Counted from the stretch's first letter, positions 51,081 through 59,871 are shown. The stretch is DNA of 64,000 bases from Paracoccus sp. S1E-3 (GCF_013868135.1 NZ_JACEMU010000013.1:17297-81296), one strand, 5' to 3'. Notes: generated from the sequence alone by a model not told the origin. Numbers and translations are program-made.

Positions 51081-52387
51081 TGTTTGATCTGCAGAGCCTT
51101 GGGATCGAATATGGCACGGTGCTGATGCTGGTCATGCTGCTGGTGCTGCTGATCACCGGCATGCCGCTGGCCTTCGTGACGCTGCTGGTGGCCTTCATCT
51201 TCGCCATCGGCTGGTTCGGGCCGACCTCCGTGCCGCTGATTACCAGCCGCATCTATACCTTCGTGTCATCCTTCGTCTTCGTCTCGGTGCCGATGTTCGT
51301 GATGATGGCCTCGATCCTCGACCGGTCCGGCATCGCCCGCGACCTGTTCGACGCCATGCGCCTGATCGGCGGTCGCATCCGCGGCGGTGTCGCGGTGCAG
51401 ACGATCTTCGTCGCCGTCATCCTGGCTGCCATGTCGGGTATCATCGGCGGCGAGATCGTGTTGCTGGGGCTGCTCGCCCTGCCCCAGATGCTGCGGTTGG
51501 GTTACGACCGGCGGCTGGCCATCGGCGTGGTCTGCGCCGGCGGCTCGCTGGGCACGATGATCCCGCCCTCGATCGTGCTGATCATCTACGGGCTGACGGC
51601 CAATGTCTCGATCGGCGACCTGTTCACCGCGGCCTTCGTGCCCGGATTCCTGCTGGCGGCCCTCTATGTCGGCTATGTGCTGGTGCGCGCCTGGCTGGAC
51701 CCGCAGGCGGCGCCGGCGCTCAAGCCCGAGGACATTCCAAGCGGCGAAAAGGCACGACTGCTGAAAGGGCTGGTCGCGCCCATGGCCATCGTCTTCATGG
51801 TCCTCGGCTCGATCTATGGAGGCATCGCTTCGGTCACCGAGGCGTCGGCAGTGGGGGTGCTGGGGGTGATCCTGTCGACCATGATCCGCGGCGAATTCAG
51901 CCTCTCCATGCTGAAAGGCGCGGCGATCCAGACACTGGAAACCTGCGGCATGATCGTCTGGATCGGCGTCGGTGCCAGCGCGCTGGTGGGTGTGTTCAAT
52001 CTGATGGGCGGCGTCAATTTCGTCTCCGAACTGATCACCGGCGTCTCTGACAACCCTACCGTCGTGATTCTGGTGATGATGCTGATTCTGTTCGTGCTGG
52101 GCATGTTCCTCGATTGGGTCGGTATCGCCCTGCTGACCATGCCGATCTTCGTGCCGATCGTCATCCAGATGGGCTATAGCCCGGTCTGGTTCGGGGTGGT
52201 CTTCTCGCTCAGCATGCAGGTGTCCTATCTGACGCCCCCCTTCGGCCCGGCGGTCTTCTATCTGAAAAGCGTGGCGCCCTCGGACATTTCGCTGGGTGAG
52301 ATCTTCCGCTCGATGGTGCCGTTCATCCTGCTTCAGATCCTCGCCCTGGCGCTGCTGATCGCCTTCCCGGCCATCGCCATTCACTGA
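51080..52387 (+). CDS. TRAP transporter large permease (DctM family)
   Basis: A 435-residue permease with about 12 helices. Family patterns: MLLVLLITGMPLAFVTLLVAFIFAIGWFG near residue 20, FVSVPMFVMMASILDRSGIARDLFDAMRLIGGRIRGG near 67, GGSLGTMIPPSIVLIIYGLTANVSIGDLFTAAFVPG near 153, and SVTEASAVGVLGVILS near 255. Translationally coupled to the small subunit. Confidence 0.94.
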   Translation: MFDLQSLGIEYGTVLMLVMLLVLLITGMPLAFVTLLVAFIFAIGWFGPTSVPLITSRIYTFVSSFVFVSVPMFVMMASILDRSGIARDLFDAMRLIGGRIRGGVAVQTIFVAVILAAMSGIIGGEIVLLGLLALPQMLRLGYDRRLAIGVVCAGGSLGTMIPPSIVLIIYGLTANVSIGDLFTAAFVPGFLLAALYVGYVLVRAWLDPQAAPALKPEDIPSGEKARLLKGLVAPMAIVFMVLGSIYGGIASVTEASAVGVLGVILSTMIRGEFSLSMLKGAAIQTLETCGMIVWIGVGASALVGVFNLMGGVNFVSELITGVSDNPTVVILVMMLILFVLGMFLDWVGIALLTMPIFVPIVIQMGYSPVWFGVVFSLSMQVSYLTPPFGPAVFYLKSVAPSDISLGEIFRSMVPFILLQILALALLIAFPAIAIH

Positions 52388-52465
52388 CAGCGGGGCGCGG
52401 CGCGCAGCGCGCAGCCCCCCACCACCTGCCCCGCGCCCTCGCTGCGCGCATCCAAGGATTCCGTC

Positions 52466-53614
52466 ATGAAAATCACCGCGCTGAAAACCTTCGTCGTGCC
52501 GCCGCGCTGGCTGTTCCTGAAAGTCGAGACTGACGAGGGGCTGTTCGGCTGGGGCGAGCCGGTGCTGGAAGGCCATGCCGAAACGCTGGCCGCCAAGATC
52601 CACGAACTGGAAACCTTCCTCATCGGCCGCGATCCGATGCTGATCGAGGACACCTGGCAGATGATCTATCGCAACGGCTGCTATCGCGGCGGCCCGGTGC
52701 TGATGAGCGCGATGTCGGGCGTCGACATGGCGCTGTGGGACATCAAGGGCAAGGCTTACGGCCAGCCGGTCCATGCGCTGATGGGCGGCAAGGTGCGCGA
52801 CCGCATCCGCAGCTATCGCTGGATCGGCGGCGACCGGCCGGACAACCTGATCGCCGAGGCGAAAGATCTGATGGCGGCCGGCTATAATGCCTGCAAATTC
52901 AATGCCACCGAGGAGCTGCAATATATCGACAGCTTCGCCAAGGTGGATGCCATCGTCGCCCGGATCAGCGCGCTGCGCGATGCCGTCGGTACCGATCTGG
53001 ATCTGGCGCTGGATTTCCACGGCCGTGTCCATGCGCCGATGGCCCGCATCCTGCTGAAAGAGCTGGAGCCGGTGCGCCCGATCTTCGTCGAGGATGCCGT
53101 TGTCTCGGCCCATATCGGCGCGATGGCCGATCTGGCCCGCGAAACCAGCATTCCGCTGTGCATCGGCGAAAGGCTGCATTCGCGCTATGACTTCCGCGAG
53201 GTGTTCGAGAAACGCGCGGCGGGGATCATCAACCCCGATACCGCCCATGTCGGCGGGATTTCCGAGATGGTGCGCATCGGTCACATGGCCGAGGCCTATG
53301 ACATCCCGATTGCCCCGCATTGCCCGCTGGGCCCGATCGCGCTGGCAGCCTGCCTGCAGGTCGACGCCATCTGCTATAACGCGGTCATTCAGGAACAGAG
53401 CCTCGGCATCCATTACAATCAGGGCGGCGATCTGAACGACTATCTGCGCCCCGAAAGCCGGTTCAAGGTCGAGGACGGCTTTCTGCCGATCCCGCAGGGT
53501 CCGGGGCTGGGCATCGAAGTGGACGAAGACGTAGTGCAGGACCGCGCCCGGATCGGCCACAACTGGCGCGCGCCGGTCTGGCGTCATGCCGACGGCTCGA
53601 TCGCGGATTGGTAA
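52466..53614 (+). CDS. mandelate racemase/enolase-superfamily sugar-acid dehydratase (DgoD paralogue)
   Basis: A 382-residue protein clearly homologous to the DgoD at 45751 and of identical length, with the same start MKITALKTF and end WRHADGS. Metal ligands and catalytic His are kept ([30 protein letters not shown]). However, the IEEPVL segment of DgoD reads VEDAVV here and PDLSHAGG reads PDTAHVGG, so residues lining the active site differ. It probably dehydrates a different aldonate, delivered by the TRAP transporter of the same operon. It is followed after 5 bases by a DapA-type aldolase instead of a kinase. Confidence 0.9.
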   Translation: MKITALKTFVVPPRWLFLKVETDEGLFGWGEPVLEGHAETLAAKIHELETFLIGRDPMLIEDTWQMIYRNGCYRGGPVLMSAMSGVDMALWDIKGKAYGQPVHALMGGKVRDRIRSYRWIGGDRPDNLIAEAKDLMAAGYNACKFNATEELQYIDSFAKVDAIVARISALRDAVGTDLDLALDFHGRVHAPMARILLKELEPVRPIFVEDAVVSAHIGAMADLARETSIPLCIGERLHSRYDFREVFEKRAAGIINPDTAHVGGISEMVRIGHMAEAYDIPIAPHCPLGPIALAACLQVDAICYNAVIQEQSLGIHYNQGGDLNDYLRPESRFKVEDGFLPIPQGPGLGIEVDEDVVQDRARIGHNWRAPVWRHADGSIADW

Positions 53615-53619
53615 GCGCC

Positions 53620-54531
53620 ATGACCGGTGATGCGAAGCTGTATCGGGGCGTCCATGCGGTGCTCTATGCCCTTTTCGACGAAAACGAGCGGCTCGATCAC
53701 GGTGCCATGGCGGCGCAGGTCGATTACTGCATTGCCGCGGGTTGCCACGGCATCACCGTGCTGGGGCTGGCAACCGAGGTATTGAAGCTGAGCTTCGACG
53801 AGCGCATGGCCCTGCTGCGCGGTGTCGGACGGGCGCTTGACGGTCGCCTGCCGCTTTCGGTCACCATCGCCGGCAACAGCGTCGCCGAACAGGCGGCGCT
53901 GGCGCAGGCGGCGGCAGATGCCGGCGCCGACTGGCTGATCCTGCAGCCGCCGATGGTCGGCAGTTATGGCGCCGACATCTATCTGGACATTTTCGCACGC
54001 GTGGCGGCGGCGACCCCGTTGCCGGTCGCGGTGCAGAACGCACCACAATATCTGGGTCGCGGCCTCTCGGGCGAGGATCTGGCCCGGTTGCGGTCACGCG
54101 TCGGCAATCTGCGCGCCGTCAAGGCCGAGGATGCCGCTTTGGGCATCCGCCGCATCATCGAGATCGCCGGCGCCGAATTGCAGGTTCTGGGCGGGCGCGG
54201 CGGGTTGGAAATGACCGATTGCCTGCGCGCCGGCTGCAACGGATTTGTCCTGGCCCCGGACATCGCGCCGGTCGCCGCCCGCATTTTCGATCTGTGGGAC
54301 AGCGGGCGCGAGGACGCGGCGGAAAGGCTTTATGCCGATGCGCTGCCCGCGGCGACGTTCGTGATGCAGTCGCTCGAACACCTCATCACCTATGGCAAGC
54401 GCATCTTCGCGGAAAACGCGGGACTGCCGGTACATGACCGTGCCCCCTGCCTGCCGCCAACCCCGTTCGGCCTGGATATGGCCGGTCGTTGGGCCGCATC
54501 CCTGCGGGAACTGTCCCACAGGGCGGCTTAG
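53620..54531 (+). CDS. DapA-superfamily aldolase/lyase (sugar-acid cleavage candidate)
   Basis: A 303-residue TIM-barrel class I lyase of the dihydrodipicolinate synthase family. The Schiff-base Lys lies in NLRAVKAEDAALGIRR near residue 170. The usual G-T-T-G-E substrate loop reads VLGLATEVLKLS, and the usual catalytic Tyr region (Y-N-x-P) reads VQNAPQYLG, so the Tyr is replaced by Gln. It is therefore not a standard DapA. Context suggests cleavage or dehydration of the 2-keto-3-deoxy acid made by the upstream dehydratase. The ATG at 53620 is 5 bases after the dehydratase stop. Confidence 0.88.
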   Translation: MTGDAKLYRGVHAVLYALFDENERLDHGAMAAQVDYCIAAGCHGITVLGLATEVLKLSFDERMALLRGVGRALDGRLPLSVTIAGNSVAEQAALAQAAADAGADWLILQPPMVGSYGADIYLDIFARVAAATPLPVAVQNAPQYLGRGLSGEDLARLRSRVGNLRAVKAEDAALGIRRIIEIAGAELQVLGGRGGLEMTDCLRAGCNGFVLAPDIAPVAARIFDLWDSGREDAAERLYADALPAATFVMQSLEHLITYGKRIFAENAGLPVHDRAPCLPPTPFGLDMAGRWAASLRELSHRAA

Positions 54532-54555
54532 TCATCCCGACAGCCGGGCGCGAAA

Positions 54556-55386
54556 TCAGCGCGCGTGCCGGTCCAGCTCCTCGGCCCGCGCCAGACCGCG
54601 CCTCGCATCCTCGATGGCAACTTCGATCAACTCGCGCATGGCGCGCTCGGCCCCCTTGGCATCGCCGGCACTGAAGCGGTCGAAGACCTGCTTGTGCATG
54701 CGATGGGCGTCCTCCATCCCGGTCAGTTCGGTGTCATAGCCGCGCGTCCGCATCTGCAGGTCAAACAGCATCGTCAGCGCCGCCTCGATCACCGAAAACA
54801 GCTGCGTCAGCAGCGGTGATTCCGTCGCCAGCAGGAAAGCCCGGTGAAATTCCAGATCGGCCTCGATGAAGTCGTGACGGCGGGCGACCTCGTTTTCATA
54901 GGTATCGTCATAGACCGCCAGCATCGCCGCCCATGCCGCATCGATCCGCGCCCGCGCCTGCGCATCGGCGCGTGTTGTCGCAAGCCGGACCAGACCCGGC
55001 TCCAGCACCAGTCGGACGTTGAAAAGATCGGTCAGCAGATCGCGGGTGTCACCGCTGAGAATCCGCCAATGCATCACATCGGGGTCGAGGAGCCGCCATT
55101 CGTCGCGTGGCGTCACCCGCGTCCCGTCCGAGGTGCGGCTGCGCAGCAACCCCTTGGCGCTCAGGATTCGCAGCGCCTCGCGGATGATCGAACGGCTGAC
55201 CCCCAGGGCCTCGGTCAAATCCGCTTCGCGCGGCAGCGCCTCGCCGGGTTGCCACTCGCCACCCACGATCCGCTCGCCGAGTTCGGAAATCGTGTCGCCG
55301 ATGATTCCGCGAAATTCAATGGTGCCGACAAGGCGCGGGGCGCGGCGCCGTATCAGGCTGGAGGAAGGCAATTTTCGGGACATCAT
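54556..55386 (-). CDS. FadR-type GntR transcriptional regulator
   Basis: A 276-residue regulator. Winged helix at about residues 28-95 (ISELGERIVGGEWQPGEALPREADLTEALGVSRSIIREALRILSAKGLLRSRTSDGTRV), FCD domain with DLEFHRAFLLATESPLL and AHRMHKQVFDRFSAG. Adjacent GTG/ATG/ATG codons make the exact start uncertain; ATG at 55386 is used. No good ribosome-binding site is seen. It converges with the aldolase gene and probably controls the TRAP/dehydratase operon; an 8-base motif is shared by the two upstream regions. Confidence 0.88.
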   Translation of the reverse strand: MMSRKLPSSSLIRRRAPRLVGTIEFRGIIGDTISELGERIVGGEWQPGEALPREADLTEALGVSRSIIREALRILSAKGLLRSRTSDGTRVTPRDEWRLLDPDVMHWRILSGDTRDLLTDLFNVRLVLEPGLVRLATTRADAQARARIDAAWAAMLAVYDDTYENEVARRHDFIEADLEFHRAFLLATESPLLTQLFSVIEAALTMLFDLQMRTRGYDTELTGMEDAHRMHKQVFDRFSAGDAKGAERAMRELIEVAIEDARRGLARAEELDRHAR

Positions 55387-55576
55387 CACATTATCTTATG
55401 AACTTCAGGCATATTTACAAGAGATCCCGAACCCCTCTCCGCGCCGCGTCTCGGCGCGCGCAATCTGGCGGCAAGGTCCGCGGGCCCTTGGTTGAACCCG
55501 GGATCCTGTCCGGGAAGGGCCGGGCGCGACGCTCCATCCCGCACCGCCCTTCTCGCGTCCCCCTGCTGGGATGCGT

Positions 55577-56884
55577 TTACAGCGCCGATTTGTAGACAAT
55601 CCCGTCTTTCATCACGAAACCAACGTTGCGCATGCGCTCGATATTCTCCAGAGGATTCCCGTCTACGGCGATGATATCGGCGAGTTTTCCGACCTCGAGC
55701 GTCCCGACCTGGTCGGCCATCCCAATATGCTCGGCTGCGTTCACCGTTGCCGCAGTCAATGCCTGTTGCGGGGTCATCCCGGCTTCGACCATGAGCACCA
55801 GTTCGGTCGCATTGTCGCCATGGATCGACACGCCACTGTCGGTGCCAAAGGCGATCTTGACGCCGCCCGCATGGGCCTTGCGCAACATGTCGAGCATCAG
55901 CGGGCCGGCCTCAAGCGACTTGATGCGCTGCGCCTCCGTCATCCAGGCTGCGTCCTTGGCAGTCTTGGCGACATAGTCGCCGGCCATGACCGTCGGCACC
56001 AGATAGGCGCCTTTTTCCTTGAACAGCGCGATTGAACTGTCATCCAGATAGGTTCCGTGCTCGATCGACATCACGCCCGAGGTCAACGAGGAATTGATGC
56101 CGTCCAGCCCGTGCGCATGTGCGGTCACCTTGCGGCCCATGCTGTTCGCGGCATCAACGATGGCCTCTATTTCGGGATTGGTGAATTGCTGGTTGAACCC
56201 AGCAAGCGTGTTCGACAACACGCCCCCGGTCGCAGTGATCTTGATGATGTCCGCGCCCTTGCGGATCTGTTCGCGGGCCGCGCGGCGGCAGTCATCGGCG
56301 CCATTGCAGATCGAGTCCTTGTGCAGCACCTCGGCCACATCGTCGTTATAGCCCTGTCGCCCGTCACCATGGCCGCCACTGACCGAGAGAGAGTATCCGG
56401 CGGCCCGGATTCGCGGCAGCGGCAGGTCATTCTTCTTCGAGGCGTCGCGCAGCGCAAAGACTGCATCCTGACCGCGTGCCCCAAGGTCCTGAACGGTGGT
56501 GAAGCCGGCTTCGAGCGTGCGCTTGCCGTGTTTCGCGCCCTGTATCGCCCAGTCGGCATCCGAGTTCTCGACGGTCTTCAGACGTGCATCCGGGGCAAGT
56601 TGAGAGGTGATATGGACATGGCTGTCGATCATGCCCGGCATCACAAAAGCGTTGCGGAGATCGACGATCTCGGCGCCGTCGCGCTGCACGAAGCCGGCTT
56701 CGATCGCTTCGATCCTGTTGCCGTTGAGAATGATTGACCGTTCCGTCAGCGGGGCTTCACCCGGATTGGCCAGAAGCGTCCCGGCGTGAATGATGACGGT
56801 TTTTGCCTCGTCCTGTGCCAAGGCTGGCGACGCCAACATGGTCGTCGTCAAAAATGCCGCCATCAGATATTTCGTCAGTGACAT
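55577..56884 (-). CDS. exported metal-dependent amidohydrolase (imidazolonepropionase/prolidase-like)
   Basis: A 435-residue protein with signal peptide (MSLTKYLMAAFLTTTMLASPALAQ), so it acts in the periplasm. Amidohydrolase motifs: MPGMIDSHVHITSQL (HxH, about residues 80-94), carboxylated-Lys candidate in GADIIKITATGGV near 195, VTAHAHGLDGI near 235, SIEHGTYLDD near 257, and late FGTDSGVSIHG near 330. Related secreted enzymes hydrolyse Xaa-Pro or Xaa-Arg/Lys dipeptides, but the substrate is not fixed by sequence. The ATG has a GGGAGGGGAGGA site. It appears to be a single-gene unit. Confidence 0.9.
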   Translation of the reverse strand: MSLTKYLMAAFLTTTMLASPALAQDEAKTVIIHAGTLLANPGEAPLTERSIILNGNRIEAIEAGFVQRDGAEIVDLRNAFVMPGMIDSHVHITSQLAPDARLKTVENSDADWAIQGAKHGKRTLEAGFTTVQDLGARGQDAVFALRDASKKNDLPLPRIRAAGYSLSVSGGHGDGRQGYNDDVAEVLHKDSICNGADDCRRAAREQIRKGADIIKITATGGVLSNTLAGFNQQFTNPEIEAIVDAANSMGRKVTAHAHGLDGINSSLTSGVMSIEHGTYLDDSSIALFKEKGAYLVPTVMAGDYVAKTAKDAAWMTEAQRIKSLEAGPLMLDMLRKAHAGGVKIAFGTDSGVSIHGDNATELVLMVEAGMTPQQALTAATVNAAEHIGMADQVGTLEVGKLADIIAVDGNPLENIERMRNVGFVMKDGIVYKSAL

Positions 56885-57436
56885 GGTTTCCTCCCCTCCC
56901 ATTAACATACCCGAAGTCTGCACATCGATCGCGGGATTGCTACCCCTCGGCTCCGCGTTGCGCCGCTGATCAGACGCCCATGCTGCGCAAGCTGATTGAG
57001 CCGAAACCGCGCGGGGAAAACACGCCGTTCGGATCGCCGGCGGTATCAGAGGCAGGAGAGCAGCGACCACAGAACGGCCGCCGTGTTTATCAGTAGGCCG
57101 GAAGCGGGCCGAGGTCTGCCCCGCCATTACCAGAGAAGCGCACGCCGATGCCGCGCCATGACCGCCGGAAACGATCGGCGGGATCTGTCCCGGAACCCGC
57201 ACGCGGCCCCGGAAGTCGGCCTATGACCCCTACGGGTCAATGCGCTTGATTTCGCGCCCGGCGGAACGTCCGGACGCAAGATGCGCCAGCCGGTGTCCCG
57301 ACCGCCTGCAGCGACTGCGTAAACTTTCTGCCTGATATCCCGCGCCATCCATGGGGGCGGTCCTGTCGGCACCTCTGTACAAGCCGGCGATGGCCGCAGG
57401 CGCCGTGCGTTTTAGTGACGGTCGACGCCTGCAGCC
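56885..57436. other. 552-base region without a supported gene
   Basis: Upstream of the amidohydrolase gene and downstream of the xox operon. The right half holds GC-rich inverted segments that may end the xox transcript; no protein-like frame is convincing. Confidence 0.45.
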
Positions 57437-58897
57437 TTATTGAGCGGACGCGCTTTCCGGGGGTTCAGCCGGCTCCAGCGTGCCGCCGGCTTCCTGCCAG
57501 CCCTCGATGCCGTCGGGGAGCCAGCGGATGCCCGTATAACCCCACCCGACCGCGCGTTTTGCGGCATTCCAGCTCAGCCAGCAGTCGCGGCGGCAGAAAA
57601 TCACCATCGGCGCGGCCATGTCCCCGTTGCTGGCCAAAGCAAGCCCGTCGCGCAGCCGGGCTTCCTCGACCGGGTTGAGCCCCTCGTAACCGGTGTCGTG
57701 CAGCCAGATTGCGCCGGGGATGGTCAGATAAGGTTCCTCGCGGAAAATCGTTCCCTCGGGCAGGTTTGCCGGCCGCTCCTTGCGCGGAAAGACATCGATG
57801 AAGGGCGTGCCCGCGGCGTGCAGTTTCCGGGCCTCTTCGGCGTCGATGACGGTCGCACCAGCAAGCGTCGCCGGGGTGCGTTCGCGATAGGGCGGGGCGC
57901 GAAAGCCGTCCGGTTCCGGGACCGTCGCGGTGGGGGGCGTTTCTGCGGCCGCCGCCGCTTTCGTTGCGGTCGAATCCTCTCGTGCAGAAGGATCGGGGGC
58001 ACCAGAGATCGGGGCAGCTTCCCCGGCAGAAGCCTTGGGCGGCGCGGCGGAAGCATCCGGGGGGACTTTCAACGCCTTGCCGTAATCATCGACCAGCGGG
58101 ACGCCGGCATCGGTCAGGATGGTGTCGATCTCGGCCTGGTTACGGCGGATGAAGCTGTTCAGCTGGCGCTTCCACTCCTGCTCGCCCGGCCGCACGCCCA
58201 TGGTGATGCGGAAGAACAGATGCGGGCCACCTTCCTCCTGCAAAAGCGGTGTGAACTGCAGATCCGGGTCATCCTTGACCAGCGGTCCCGCGATCGGTCC
58301 CCAAAGCACCGCCGCATCCAGCCTGCCGTCCCGGACCTGCGCAAGCATGTCCCCGGCCGGATCTTCGACCCGGCGATCTACGAACAGGTCCCAACCACGC
58401 ATATCCTTGGCAAGTCCGGCCCGCGCCATATGTGTGGCCGGAGGCGTCCCGGCCACGACGCCCAGATTGCGATCGCGCAAGGCGGGATCGGTCAGCCGGT
58501 CGACGCGGGCAAGATCGCCGTCGCGCCGGGTCACGATCCCATAGACCGACGTGTAGTAGTGGTTGGTGTTCTGCACCAACTCGTCGCCCTGCGCATAGCC
58601 GATCACCACATCGCAATTCCCGTCGCGCAGGGTTTTGCGAATGAACCCCATGCCCTGCGGAAACCAGAAATATTCGACCGGAAGCCCGAGTTTCTGGCCG
58701 AGAAGTTCGGCCAGCCTGTTTTCGAACCCCGCCCCGTCCTGTGACGACATCGGCTTCGCCGCGGGGTCGGCGCAAACCCGCAACGCGGTCCGGGAATTCA
58801 GGTCCGCGACCTGTGCGGTGGCGGGCTGCGCGGCCAGTGCCGCCAGCGCAGCCAAGGCCGCGTGCACAAGGCGCAATCGAGGACAGGGGCCGGTCAT
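57437..58897 (-). CDS. xoxJ: XoxJ-like periplasmic binding protein fused to a rhodanese/CXXCW domain
   Basis: A 486-residue exported protein. After a signal peptide (LVHAALAALAALAAQPATAQ), residues 30-285 form a solute-binding-protein fold like MoxJ/XoxJ, thought to act in maturation of PQQ methanol dehydrogenase (LRVCADPAAKPMSSQDGAGFENRLAELLGQKLGLPVEYFWFPQGMGFIRKTL; CDVVIGYAQGDE). A linker rich in Ala, Pro and Thr spans about 285-345. Residues 345-475 form a rhodanese-like domain ending in CRRDCW (435-440), the CXXCW motif of PQQ-catabolism-associated proteins. The two are normally separate proteins. The start overlaps the cytochrome stop (TGATG). Confidence 0.88.
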   Translation of the reverse strand: MTGPCPRLRLVHAALAALAALAAQPATAQVADLNSRTALRVCADPAAKPMSSQDGAGFENRLAELLGQKLGLPVEYFWFPQGMGFIRKTLRDGNCDVVIGYAQGDELVQNTNHYYTSVYGIVTRRDGDLARVDRLTDPALRDRNLGVVAGTPPATHMARAGLAKDMRGWDLFVDRRVEDPAGDMLAQVRDGRLDAAVLWGPIAGPLVKDDPDLQFTPLLQEEGGPHLFFRITMGVRPGEQEWKRQLNSFIRRNQAEIDTILTDAGVPLVDDYGKALKVPPDASAAPPKASAGEAAPISGAPDPSAREDSTATKAAAAAETPPTATVPEPDGFRAPPYRERTPATLAGATVIDAEEARKLHAAGTPFIDVFPRKERPANLPEGTIFREEPYLTIPGAIWLHDTGYEGLNPVEEARLRDGLALASNGDMAAPMVIFCRRDCWLSWNAAKRAVGWGYTGIRWLPDGIEGWQEAGGTLEPAEPPESASAQ

Positions 58898-59820
58898 CAG
58901 CCGCTCATGCAGGAATCTTCCTGCGCGGTGAATTCCGGGGATTTTTCGGCCTTCTTCGCAGGACGCCCGCGGGCGAGGGAATCGGTGCCACGCACCAGCA
59001 GATAGACATAGATGTCATCAATGTAGCACCAGACATTCCTGTTGGTACCGAAGGCCGGCATCACCTGATTGGCCGTTCCGGTCCCGGTATCCTGCTTGCC
59101 CGAGGCGACGATTTCCTGGAACTTGTAATAATCCATGTTCAGCACTGATTTCTTCAGCGCCGGTGCATAGGTCGAGCCTTCACCATCCGGCCCGTGGCAG
59201 ACATGGCATTCCGCCGAATATCGCCGATAGCCCGAGAAAACCGCGTAATCCACGACGCCATCCTCGATCTTGAAGGTCGGAATGCCCTCAGCGTTATACC
59301 AGCGGCCGTTTTCCATATAGGCGGCAGTGATATCCATGCCATTTGGCAGGATGGTGCCGCCCGCAGCTATCTCGGGCGGGGGTTCATCGGCTTCCGTCGG
59401 CGGTGGCACGTTATCCGCACTACCCGGCGTGGCGGGGGCAGCGGTCTTACCGGAGGTCGCGGCAGCAGCGCCCGCCCCGGCCTGCGCGGGTGACGCCGGC
59501 GGCGTAACCGGCGCCGCAGTTCCGGATGTCGCGGCCGCAGCACCCGCCCCGGCCTGCGCGGGTGGCGCCGGGGGCGCAGCCGGCGCCGCAGTTCCGGATG
59601 TCGCAGCAGCGGCACCCGCCCCGGCCTGCGCGGGTGGCGCCGGGGGCGCAGCCGGCGCCGCAGTTCCGGATGTCGCAGCAGCGGCACCCGCCCCGGCCTG
59701 CGCGGGATCTGCCGGTGCGGGCGCGGGAACAGGAACCGGGGCTGGCGCATCCTGTGCCGCGAGCGGTCCAGCGGACAGGCAAAGCAGGGTGCAGATGATC
59801 GACTTGGTTCTGTGCGGCAT
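58897..59820 (-). CDS. xoxG: c-type cytochrome of the xox operon (XoxG / cytochrome c553i-like)
   Basis: A 307-residue exported cytochrome c, the likely electron acceptor of XoxF. Signal peptide MPHRTKSIICTLLCLSAGPLAAQ; then an Ala/Pro-rich region with four 24-residue tandem repeats (residues 40-135). The haem domain has CHVCH at 205-209 and a likely axial Met in QVMPAFG near 254. In Paracoccus denitrificans the cytochrome next to xoxF is cytochrome c553i (cycB). The ATG at 59820 has a GGGAGG site. The repeat region makes it longer than a usual XoxG. Confidence 0.9.
   Translation of the reverse strand: MPHRTKSIICTLLCLSAGPLAAQDAPAPVPVPAPAPADPAQAGAGAAAATSGTAAPAAPPAPPAQAGAGAAAATSGTAAPAAPPAPPAQAGAGAAAATSGTAAPVTPPASPAQAGAGAAAATSGKTAAPATPGSADNVPPPTEADEPPPEIAAGGTILPNGMDITAAYMENGRWYNAEGIPTFKIEDGVVDYAVFSGYRRYSAECHVCHGPDGEGSTYAPALKKSVLNMDYYKFQEIVASGKQDTGTGTANQVMPAFGTNRNVWCYIDDIYVYLLVRGTDSLARGRPAKKAEKSPEFTAQEDSCMSG
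59416..59703 (-). repeat. four 72-bp in-frame tandem repeats within the cytochrome gene
   Basis: Encode four copies of a 24-residue unit (consensus begins AQAGAGAAAATSGTAAP). Copies 1 and 2 are identical at protein level; copies 3 and 4 diverge at their ends. Copy number probably varies by slippage. Confidence 0.85.
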
Positions 59821-59835
59821 TCCTAAACCTCCCGA

Positions 59836-59871
59836 GAAAAGCGCCGTCCCGACCTGTCCGGCCGGGACGGC
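59836..59871 (-). terminator. attenuator-like hairpin after xoxF
   Basis: Perfect 9-bp arms GCCGTCCCG (59843-59851) and CGGGACGGC (59863-59871); on the minus strand followed by GCTTTTC. It would keep xoxF expression above that of the cytochrome. Confidence 0.6.

Noticed and set aside
51266..53587. 773-codon open frame on the minus strand
   Set aside because: Antisense to the TRAP large permease and dehydratase; His/Asp/Arg-rich shadow composition.
59416..59703. Regular 72-bp repeats considered as a CRISPR or minisatellite
   Set aside because: The units are contiguous with no unique spacers and are in frame inside the cytochrome gene.
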